The notes under the pieces: generated by a model
Database searches by the model: none
What the model saw: the letters and a program-made list of their open reading frames with translations, nothing else
What the model was told of the DNA's origin: nothing
Translations under genes and position numbers: made by a program
Origin: Micromonospora sp. HM5-17
GTDB lineage: Bacteria > Actinomycetota > Actinomycetes > Mycobacteriales > Micromonosporaceae
Assembly: GCF_003762835.1 (NCBI RefSeq)
Contig: NZ_RJWA01000001.1
Location: 310,001-374,000 of the forward strand
DNA length: 64,000 nucleotides
Direction of reading: 5' to 3'
Shown: one piece after another, positions 34,265 to 41,294 of the stretch
Layout of the letters: each line of letters starts with the position of its first letter
How positions within the stretch are numbered: the first letter of the stretch is position 1

Positions 34265-36799
34265 GTGTCGATCACCGACGATGTCCGCGGCGGGTCACGG
34301 TCCACCTCGCCGCCACCCGACGTTCCCGCTCCCCGCGACGGTCAGTTCGACAAGACCCCACCCCAGGACATCGCCGCCGAGCAGTGCGTCCTGGGCGGCA
34401 TGCTCCTCTCCAAGGACGCCATCGCGGACGTCGTGGAGATCCTGAAGTCCAGTGACTTCTACCGTCCGGCGCACGCGACCATCTTCGACGCGATTCTCGA
34501 CCTGTACGGGCGGGGCGAGCCGGCCGACGCGATCACCGTGGCCGCCGCGCTGGCCGACTCCGGCGACCTGGCCCGGGTCGGCGGCGCCCCCTACCTGCAC
34601 ACGCTGATCGCGAGCGTGCCGACCGCGGCGAACGCCGCGTACTACGCGCGGATCGTCGGCGAGCGGGCGGTGCTGCGCCGCCTGGTCGAGGCCGGCACCC
34701 GGATCGTCCAGCTCGGCTACGGAGCGGCCAACGGTGGCGGCCGGGACGTCGACGACATCGTCGACCTGGCCCAGCAGGCGATCTACGACGTCACCGAACG
34801 GCGGGTCAGCGAGGACTTCGCGGTCCTCGCCGACATGCTCCAGCCGACGCTGGACGAGATCGAGGCGGTCGGCGCGCAGGGCGGGGTGATGTCCGGCGTA
34901 CCGACGGGCTTCACCGATCTCGACCGGCTGCTCAACGGCCTGCACCCCGGCCAGTTGATCGTCGTCGCGGGTCGACCCGGCCTCGGCAAGGCGCTCGCCC
35001 TGGACACCCCACTGCCCACTCCGGACGGCTGGACGACGATGGGCGAGGTCAGGGTCGGTGACCGCCTGCTCGGCGCCGACGGCCGGCCGACGACCGTCAC
35101 CGCCGCCTTCGAGGTGCGGTACGGCCGCCCCTGCTACGAGGTGGAGTTCTCGGACGGTTCGGTGATCGTCGCCGACGCGGAGCACCTGTGGAAGACGACC
35201 ACCGAGGCGAGTCACCCGCAGCGACGTGGGACGTCCGGTCCAGATCGGACACTCCACGCCGCGGCGTCGGTCGGCAGGCCCCGCGTCGGGTGGGCGGCGC
35301 CGGCCCACGACGGTCCTTTGCCGACCACGGGCGGGCTCGCCGTGGCGGAACGTCCGGTGACCGCCGCCGACGCGACCGAGGACGGTGTCGTCACCACGGA
35401 ACAGATCCGGGCGACCCTGTGGACCGACGACCACCGGTTCAACCACGCCGTGCGGAACTGCGCGCCGTTGGACCTGCCCGTACGCGAGCTGCCGGTCCCC
35501 CCGTACACCCTCGGCCTGTGGCTCGGCGACGGCCCGTCGGGCTCCGGCTGCGCCTCGTGCGCGCCGGCGACCCCCGGCCAGGCCGGAACGTCCACCGGCC
35601 ACCGCTGCCCGGAGTGCCCCGCCGGCTCGGAATGGCTGGCCCTGCTCGGATCGCTGGGTGTCCTGGATGACCGGCACATCCCCGCCGCGTACCTGCGTGC
35701 CGCCGAATCCCAACGGCGGGCGCTGCTCGCCGGCCTGATGGACCGCGGCGGGACCGTGGCGCCCTCCGGTGACCTCCGGTTCACCACGAGGTCGCGCCGG
35801 CTCGCGTGCGACGTACGGGAACTCGTGGTCAGCCTCGGCTACGGCTGCGCGATGACCGAGGAGCGGGTGTCGGGGCGGCCCGCGGAGGCGTCGACGGCGT
35901 ACATCCTGACCTTCGGCACGGCGGACGTGGTCTTCCGCCTCGAGCACAAGCGCGCGGCGCACCGGGAGCGCTGCCGCCCGGAGGACGCCGCCCGGACCGG
36001 GGTCCGGCACATCGTGGCGGTCCGCCCGGTGCCGAGCGTGCCGGTCCGCTGCGTGACGGTCGACAACCCCGACCATCTCTACCTGGCCGGTCGCGGGATG
36101 GTCCCGACCCACAACTCGACCGCGTCGATGGACTTCGCCCGGAACGCCGCCATCCGCTACAACTGCGCCAGCGCGATCTTCTCGCTGGAGATGAGCAAGG
36201 TCGAGATCGTGATGCGGCTGCTCTCGGCCGAGGCTCGGGTGCCGCTGCACGTGCTGCGCAGTGGGCAGCTCTCCGACGACGACTGGACCAAGCTCGCCCG
36301 CCGGATGGGCGAGATCAGCGAGGCGCCGCTCTTCGTCGACGACACCCCGAACATGAACCTGATGGAGATCCGGGCGAAGGCGCGACGGCTCAAGCAGCGG
36401 CACGACCTCAAGATGATCGTCGTCGACTATCTCCAACTGATGACCTCGCCGAAGCGGGTCGAGAGTAGGCAGCAGGAGGTCGCGGAGCTGTCCCGGGGTC
36501 TCAAGCTGCTGGCCAAGGAGGTCGAGTGCCCGGTGATCGCGGTCAGCCAGCTGAACCGCGGCCCGGAACAGCGGACCGACAAGCGGCCCCAACTGTCGGA
36601 CCTCCGGGAAAGTGGATCTATCGAGCAGGACGCGGACGTGGTGATCCTGCTGCATCGCGACGACTACTACGACAAGGAGTCGCCCCGGGCCGGCGAGGCG
36701 GACTTCATCGTCGCGAAACACCGTAACGGCCCCACGGACACCATCACCGTGGCCGCTCAGCTCCACCTGTCCCGCTTCGTCGACATGGCGGTCGTCTGA
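34265..36799 (+). CDS. dnaB: Replicative DNA helicase DnaB containing an intein
   Basis: Hexameric 5'-3' helicase of the replication fork. The precursor has 844 residues; removing the 375-residue intein (243-617) leaves a 469-residue helicase of normal length. The N-extein has PPQDIAAEQCVLGGMLLSKD and the N-terminal collar, the linker helix, and the RecA fold up to Walker A GRPGLGK. The C-extein resumes STASMDFARN, with Walker B MIVVDYLQLM, VIAVSQLNRGPEQR and the arginine-finger region SGSIEQDADVVILLHRDD. The GTG at 34265 has GGGGGGAG 6 bases upstream. Function depends on splicing because Walker A is split between Lys and Ser. Confidence 0.96.
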   Translation: MSITDDVRGGSRSTSPPPDVPAPRDGQFDKTPPQDIAAEQCVLGGMLLSKDAIADVVEILKSSDFYRPAHATIFDAILDLYGRGEPADAITVAAALADSGDLARVGGAPYLHTLIASVPTAANAAYYARIVGERAVLRRLVEAGTRIVQLGYGAANGGGRDVDDIVDLAQQAIYDVTERRVSEDFAVLADMLQPTLDEIEAVGAQGGVMSGVPTGFTDLDRLLNGLHPGQLIVVAGRPGLGKALALDTPLPTPDGWTTMGEVRVGDRLLGADGRPTTVTAAFEVRYGRPCYEVEFSDGSVIVADAEHLWKTTTEASHPQRRGTSGPDRTLHAAASVGRPRVGWAAPAHDGPLPTTGGLAVAERPVTAADATEDGVVTTEQIRATLWTDDHRFNHAVRNCAPLDLPVRELPVPPYTLGLWLGDGPSGSGCASCAPATPGQAGTSTGHRCPECPAGSEWLALLGSLGVLDDRHIPAAYLRAAESQRRALLAGLMDRGGTVAPSGDLRFTTRSRRLACDVRELVVSLGYGCAMTEERVSGRPAEASTAYILTFGTADVVFRLEHKRAAHRERCRPEDAARTGVRHIVAVRPVPSVPVRCVTVDNPDHLYLAGRGMVPTHNSTASMDFARNAAIRYNCASAIFSLEMSKVEIVMRLLSAEARVPLHVLRSGQLSDDDWTKLARRMGEISEAPLFVDDTPNMNLMEIRAKARRLKQRHDLKMIVVDYLQLMTSPKRVESRQQEVAELSRGLKLLAKEVECPVIAVSQLNRGPEQRTDKRPQLSDLRESGSIEQDADVVILLHRDDYYDKESPRAGEADFIVAKHRNGPTDTITVAAQLHLSRFVDMAVV
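34991..36115 (+). other. Class 3-type DnaB intein with decayed LAGLIDADG endonuclease
   Basis: A 375-residue in-frame intein inserted after GRPGLGK. It begins with Ala (ALALDTPLPTPDGW) instead of Cys or Ser and ends MVPTHN before Ser of the C-extein. The class 3 triad is present: Trp67 (AEHLWKT), Cys354 (VPVRCVTVD) and Thr373 (PTHN). A LAGLIDADG-type endonuclease lies inside. Its first motif LGLWLGDG (174-181) keeps the acid; the second reads LAGLMDRGG (246-254), with Gly where the catalytic Asp is expected. Two CxxC pairs (187/190 and 206/209) sit between the motifs. Splicing should be intact; homing is probably lost. Related inteins occur at this site in mycobacterial and phage DnaB. Confidence 0.92.
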
Positions 36800-36915
36800 A
36801 TCCGGACCGGCGTCGGCCTCCCCGGGTACGGCGGAGCCGGAACGGTGGACCGGCGGCCCCGAGGGGTTGCGTGTCCCCGCGGTGGGGCGGACGGCGGGCG
36901 GGCGTGGACCGCCGC

Positions 36916-37638
36916 TCAGCCGAGCAACGGAAACCAGCCCGCCGCCTCGCCGAGGACCAGCCGGTCGTGCCCGGTCAGCGGCAGCCGGCCGGTCGCCTTC
37001 AGCAGGTAGTCGACGTCGGACCAGTCCGGCGGGCGTACCGCGTCGTCGCTGAGCAGCCCGTCGAGGGTCGCGACGGCGACCTGAACCGCGGCGGGATCGG
37101 GCGCCGGGGCGTCCGGCAGCGCCACGGTCAGGTCGAGCTGGTGCACCACCGCCTCGGTGACCAGGGTGGCGACGAAGTCCGGCACCGTCAGCACGTGACC
37201 CTGGGTGGCGACGTGCCCGGCCGGGTCGGCGGCTCCGGCCGCCCGGACCGCCGCCGGGGCGGTGTCGGACCAGAGTCGGACGACCCCGCTCGGTCGGTCA
37301 AAGGCGGCGGCGCAGCGACGTACCCAGGCGGCGTGCCGGCTGCTGGCGTCCCCGCCGCCGGAGTGGCGCCAGTAGCTGACCGAGTCGACGTCGGGCGGCC
37401 CGTCCGCCGGGGTCGCCAGCGCGACCAGGGCCCGCTGGGCGTCGAGGGTGAGGTGGAAGAGGAGGTCGACGACGAACCACCCCTGGCAGCGGGTCGGCCG
37501 CAGCAGGTCGGCGTCGGCGAGGCCGTCCACCGTCGCCGTGATCGCCGCGTACGTCCGCGCGAGCGCGCCGTGGTGGCGTACCCGCTCTGCCGACCCCGTG
37601 CCGGAGCGCCCGCCGTCGGGCCCGTTCCGTCTGCTCAC
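36916..37638 (-). CDS. Mycothiol-dependent maleylpyruvate isomerase-family protein
   Basis: A 240-residue protein of the DinB-like mycothiol-dependent family. The N-terminal bundle has HGALARTYAAITATVDGLAD and the family signature TRCQGWFVVDLLFHLTLDAQ, whose His ligands normally bind a divalent metal. A second His-containing helix is TLVTEAVVHQLDLTVAL. Its substrate is unknown; members isomerise maleylpyruvate or detoxify with mycothiol. The GTG at 37638 has GAGGAGG 7 bases upstream. It converges with dnaB, 116 bases apart, with no clear terminator. Confidence 0.8.
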   Translation of the reverse strand: MSRRNGPDGGRSGTGSAERVRHHGALARTYAAITATVDGLADADLLRPTRCQGWFVVDLLFHLTLDAQRALVALATPADGPPDVDSVSYWRHSGGGDASSRHAAWVRRCAAAFDRPSGVVRLWSDTAPAAVRAAGAADPAGHVATQGHVLTVPDFVATLVTEAVVHQLDLTVALPDAPAPDPAAVQVAVATLDGLLSDDAVRPPDWSDVDYLLKATGRLPLTGHDRLVLGEAAGWFPLLG

Positions 37639-37808
37639 TCGCACCTCCTCCCAGCCCCGCCGCCCGGCCGGGGGTACCCTACCCCCGGCCGAAACCGGCC
37701 GGAGCCGGCCCCGTGACCGGGCGGCGCTCGGGCGTCGGTGACGCGTGGGCGCGCTTCCGCTCACGGGGGCTCGCGGCCGGTCGGGCGGCGGGACCGGTCG
37801 GCGGCCGA

Positions 37809-38195
37809 TCAGTCGAAGAGCTCCTCAAAGAAGCTCTTGCGACGCTTGGGCCGGTGGTGTCCGTGGTAGCCGTACGGGTGACCGTAGGCTGGCGCCGGGT
37901 AGCCATGTGCGGGCGGTGGCGGCGGCGGGACGTGGCTCGGCGCCGTGTAACCGGACTGGTGCGGTGCCGGCGGCGGTGGCGGGACGTAGCCCCCGCCGGG
38001 CGCGGGCGGTACGTGCGAGGGCTGGGGCGGCCGGGAAGCCTGCTGCTGGTGCCAGTTGGCCTCAGCCTCGAAGAGCTTTTCCAGCTCGCCTCGGTCCAGG
38101 AAAATGCCACGGCACTCGGTGCACTGGTCGATCGTGACGCCGCTGCGCTCGTACTGCCGCATCTCGCCACGACACTTCGGACAGGTCAGCTGCAT
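37809..38195 (-). CDS. TFIIB-type zinc-ribbon protein with Pro/His-rich tail
   Basis: A 128-residue protein. The N-terminal zinc ribbon has CPKC (residues 5-8) and CTEC (26-29) followed by RGIFLDRGELEKLFE, the zf-TFIIB signature. The remaining 80 residues are a proline-, glycine-, tyrosine- and histidine-rich disordered region ending in RRKSFFEELFD. The function is unknown. TACCGT 6 bases from the start suggests a leaderless message. Confidence 0.85.
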   Translation of the reverse strand: MQLTCPKCRGEMRQYERSGVTIDQCTECRGIFLDRGELEKLFEAEANWHQQQASRPPQPSHVPPAPGGGYVPPPPPAPHQSGYTAPSHVPPPPPPAHGYPAPAYGHPYGYHGHHRPKRRKSFFEELFD

Positions 38196-38217
38196 CACTC
38201 GACGGTACCCGGTCGGG

Positions 38218-38853
38218 TCACCCCGAGCCGGTCAGCGCCGCCACCACCTCGTCGTCCGACACCTCGTGGAAGTCCTCGTAGTAGCGGCTCACCGCGCCGA
38301 ACTCGGCCGGCCGGAGCGGGCAGACCACCTCGTCGGCGGTCCGGGCGAGCAGGTCGTACGACTCGGGCGCGCCGACCGGCACGGCGACCACGACCCGTCG
38401 GGCGCCGAGCTTCCGGGCGACCCCCACCGCGGCCCGAGCGGTGGCACCGGTGGCGAGCCCGTCATCGACGACGACGGCGATCCGATCATCGAGCCGCAGC
38501 GGTGGCCGACCGCCCCGGTACCGCTCCTCGCGGCGTCGCAGCTCGGCGGTCTCCGCCCGGACCACCTCCTCCACCTCGTCGGGTTCCAGCCGCTCGGCGA
38601 TCTCCTCGTTGAGCACCCGGACCCCGCCCGGTCCGACGGCCCCGAACGCCAGCTCCGGCGCCATCGGTACCCCGAGCTTCCGGACGACGAGGACGTCGAG
38701 CGGGGCGGCGAGGCGTTCCGCCACGGCCGCCGCCACCGGTACGCCGCCGCGAACCAGCCCGAGGACGATGACGTCGGACCGGTTGGCGAGGGATCCCAGG
38801 CGATCGGCGAGGGTGGCTCCGGCCTCGGCCCGGTCCCGGTACGTGGTGTCCAC
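38218..38853 (-). CDS. Phosphoribosyltransferase-family protein
   Basis: A 211-residue type I PRTase fold. The PRPP-binding motif is IAVVVDDGLATGATARAAVG at about residues 124-143. It is preceded by GLVRGGVPVAAAVAERL and VVRKLGVPMAPELAFGAVG. This clade is annotated generically and is often linked to stress or nucleotide salvage; the base is not known. It lies 22 bases upstream of the zinc-ribbon gene, same strand. Confidence 0.85.
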   Translation of the reverse strand: MDTTYRDRAEAGATLADRLGSLANRSDVIVLGLVRGGVPVAAAVAERLAAPLDVLVVRKLGVPMAPELAFGAVGPGGVRVLNEEIAERLEPDEVEEVVRAETAELRRREERYRGGRPPLRLDDRIAVVVDDGLATGATARAAVGVARKLGARRVVVAVPVGAPESYDLLARTADEVVCPLRPAEFGAVSRYYEDFHEVSDDEVVAALTGSG

Positions 38854-38923
38854 GTCTCAGGTTTACGCCCTGTCAGGCCGGCGTGCTGGCGGACGGCGGA
38901 GAAAGGGACGCGGCCGGAATCAG

Positions 38924-39292
38924 TCAGAGCCGTTCGCCGAGGAGCCAGCCCAGGGCGGCGGCGCCGAGGCCGAGGGCGAGGGTGGCCGCGATGATGAGCA
39001 GTGCCCGAGCCGCCCCGCCGGGGCCGGTGCGGGCCAGCCGTACGGACTCGTGGGCGAAGGTCGACCAGGTGGTCAGGGCGCCGCAGAAGCCGATGCCGAG
39101 GAGCGCGGCGACCCAGCCGGGCAGGGCGGCGCCCAGCCCGCCGAGCAGGCCGAGCAGGAACGACCCGGCCAGGTTGGCCACGAACGTGCCCCACGGCGTG
39201 GGCCGGGAACGAACCTCGACCAGCCAGGTGATCCCGAACCGGCAGGCCGCCCCGGCCGCCCCGCCGAGCGCCACCAGCAGCCAGGTCAGCAT
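38924..39292 (-). CDS. crcB: Fluoride channel CrcB/FluC, second copy
   Basis: A 122-residue four-segment membrane protein of the Fluc family exporting fluoride. It has GGAAGAACRFGI at the start, the conserved GTFVANLAGSFLLGLL asparagine motif and GFCGALTTWSTFAHE with the Phe/Thr track. The ATG overlaps the end of the first crcB by 7 bases. Gram-positive bacteria often need two such subunits to form a heterodimeric channel. It is last in an operon beginning with the GGDEF-EAL gene. Confidence 0.92.
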   Translation of the reverse strand: MLTWLLVALGGAAGAACRFGITWLVEVRSRPTPWGTFVANLAGSFLLGLLGGLGAALPGWVAALLGIGFCGALTTWSTFAHESVRLARTGPGGAARALLIIAATLALGLGAAALGWLLGERL

Positions 39293-39801
39293 GACCGGAC
39301 CCGATCCACCGCCCACATCCCGAGCCGTACCGCGGCGAGCGCCCCGGCGAGCGTGCCGAGGAGGTAGCCGAGGGCGAGCCCGGGGCGGCCCGCCGCGAGG
39401 AGTCCCCGGGTCTCGACGGCGTACGTCGAGAAGGTGGTGAAGCCGCCGAGCACCCCGGTGCCGAGGAACGGGCGGACCAGCCGGTGCGGGGTGATCCGGG
39501 TGGCGATGACCTGCATCAGCACCCCGATCAGGACGCATCCGGAGAGGTTGGTGACCAGGGTCGCCCAGGGGAAACCGGTGGGGGTGTGCGGCCAGGCGAC
39601 GGCGAGGCCGTACCGGGCGGTGGAGCCGAGTGCCCCGCCGAGGGCGACGACCGCGACCACGTCCCAGCGGGGCCGGCCGGACGTGCCGCCGGTGCCGGCC
39701 GGTGGCCGCGCCGCGACGGGCTCGGTGCCGGGTGGCGGTACGGGTACGTGGGGCTCGGTGCCGGGCGACGGCTCCGGCCCGCCGGGCCGGTTCGGGGTCA
39801 C
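39286..39801 (-). CDS. crcB: Fluoride channel CrcB/FluC, first copy with N-terminal extension
   Basis: A 171-residue protein. The first 50 residues are a Pro/Gly/Thr-rich extension. The Fluc core follows, with GGALGSTARYGLA, WATLVTNLSGCVLIG and GTGVLGGFTTFSTYAVET. The GTG at 39801 overlaps the stop of the upstream membrane protein by 4 bases (GTGA), which supports this start despite the extension. Probably pairs with the second copy. Confidence 0.9.
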   Translation of the reverse strand: MTPNRPGGPEPSPGTEPHVPVPPPGTEPVAARPPAGTGGTSGRPRWDVVAVVALGGALGSTARYGLAVAWPHTPTGFPWATLVTNLSGCVLIGVLMQVIATRITPHRLVRPFLGTGVLGGFTTFSTYAVETRGLLAAGRPGLALGYLLGTLAGALAAVRLGMWAVDRVRSC

Positions 39802-41294
39802 GAGGCGGTGGCCAGGGCGGTGGCCGCCGTGCCGGAGGTGGGTCGCGGGTCGGGGGTACGCAGGGCGGGTGCCCAGGCCAGGAACGCGACCGGGTAGAGC
39901 AGGTAGCCGAAGCGGGTGGCGGGCATCAGCAGGATCGCGGTGAGCAGGCCGTACCCGCAGAAGAGCGCGACGGAGGCGGCGGTGCGGGGCGGACGGCGGA
40001 CGAGCACGACGGCGATCAGCAGTCCGGCCCCGACCAGCAGCGCGGTGGCGATGCCGCGGCCGCCGGGGAGCGCCTGGGCGATCAGGTAGCCGGGGAACGG
40101 CGACTGGGCGGGGCTGGTGACGAGCCCGTCGCCGAGGGGGAAGCGCAGGACGTTCTCGACCAGCGCCGCCGAGTCGACCAGTTGGGCCGGAACCAGCGCG
40201 AGGACCGGCAGACCGAGCGCGGCGACGGCGAACTGCGGCCCGACCGACCAGCGCGCGGGCCGGCCGGGTTGGGGTCGGCTCCGGACGACCGCGTGGACGA
40301 GGAGCACCAGCATCACCGGCCAGGCGAAGAGCTTCAACGCGGCGGCCAGGCCGACGGCCAGCCCCGCGCCGAGGTACCGGTCCCGGGCGGCGCAGGCGAG
40401 GGCGAGCAGGCAGAGGGCGAGTACCGGCAGGTCGTCGCCGCCGGTCGCCAGGGTCAGGGCGCAGACCGGGAGTACGGTCGCCAGCTGCACCGCCCGGACC
40501 AGGGCGCCGGCCGGGAGTGCGACGGACGGCTCGGGTGCCGTGGACCGGGGCGGCCGGCGCAGGAGGAGGACGGCGCCGACCAGGGCGGCGGCGGTGCCGA
40601 CCGCGAACCAGACCCGCGCGTCGGTCCACCAGGCGTCGCCGGCGACGGCCCGGGGCAGGCCGAAGATCGCCATTCCCGGCTGGTACGGCGTGTACCCGAG
40701 CAGTCGTTCGTCGACCGGCAGCGCCGCGATCGCGTCCCGCCCGAGGTACGGCGTGCCATGCTCGAGGAGCCGGGCGCCGGCGTGCTCGACCACCACGACC
40801 TCCTCCTGGGCCCGGTCGAGCCGGCCTCCGGCCCGTTCGACCGCCTGCCACACCAGCGGCAGCAGCGCGGTGCCGGCCCAGGTGAGCGCGACCAGGACGG
40901 CCCGGCCGGTGACGCCGGCCAGCGGGGAGTCGGGGCGGCGGCGCCGGACGAGGAGCTGGCCGAGGACCGCGACCGTGGCGACGAGGTAGCCGACGGCGGC
41001 GACGGATCCCCAGGCCCGGTGCGGCAGCAGCGTGGAGGTGGCGGCGGTGACGGCCGCGAACGCGGTGGAGAGCGCGTAGAGCACGAGGTCGGCGGCGAGC
41101 CCGCCGGCGGCCTCGTCGGCCCGCCGCCAGAGCCGGCCCGCCCCGGTCGGCGGCTTGGCCGGTGAGGTGGACTCTCGTGCGGCGGTCTCCGGCGGGGTGG
41201 CCCCTCCTCCGGTGGCCTCCGGTCGGGCGGACTCTCGTCCGGATGCGACCGCCCGGCGTCGGGCGGCGGGTCCTGAATTGTCGCCAGCGCTCAC
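39798..41294 (-). CDS. Multi-pass membrane protein, GT-C/DUF2029-like
   Basis: A 498-residue protein with a disordered N-terminal 55 residues and about 11 membrane segments. The first large outer loop (HGTPYLGRDAIAALPVD, GYTPYQPGMAIFGL) resembles the substrate loop of polyprenol-dependent mannosyltransferases. A later loop has GLAAALKLFAWPVMLVLLVH, as in GT87 proteins. The GTG at 41294 overlaps the GGDEF-EAL stop by 4 bases, so the two are translationally coupled. Sugar transfer is inferred from family resemblance only. Confidence 0.65.
   Translation of the reverse strand: MSAGDNSGPAARRRAVASGRESARPEATGGGATPPETAARESTSPAKPPTGAGRLWRRADEAAGGLAADLVLYALSTAFAAVTAATSTLLPHRAWGSVAAVGYLVATVAVLGQLLVRRRRPDSPLAGVTGRAVLVALTWAGTALLPLVWQAVERAGGRLDRAQEEVVVVEHAGARLLEHGTPYLGRDAIAALPVDERLLGYTPYQPGMAIFGLPRAVAGDAWWTDARVWFAVGTAAALVGAVLLLRRPPRSTAPEPSVALPAGALVRAVQLATVLPVCALTLATGGDDLPVLALCLLALACAARDRYLGAGLAVGLAAALKLFAWPVMLVLLVHAVVRSRPQPGRPARWSVGPQFAVAALGLPVLALVPAQLVDSAALVENVLRFPLGDGLVTSPAQSPFPGYLIAQALPGGRGIATALLVGAGLLIAVVLVRRPPRTAASVALFCGYGLLTAILLMPATRFGYLLYPVAFLAWAPALRTPDPRPTSGTAATALATAS

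Noticed and set aside
35188-35670. Plus-strand frame inside the intein that could be a separate homing protein
   Set aside because: Out of frame with the intein, which itself holds all the endonuclease and splicing motifs.
34295-36766. Open frame of 823 codons opposite dnaB
   Set aside because: Antisense shadow caused by high third-position GC; no motif and no ribosome site.
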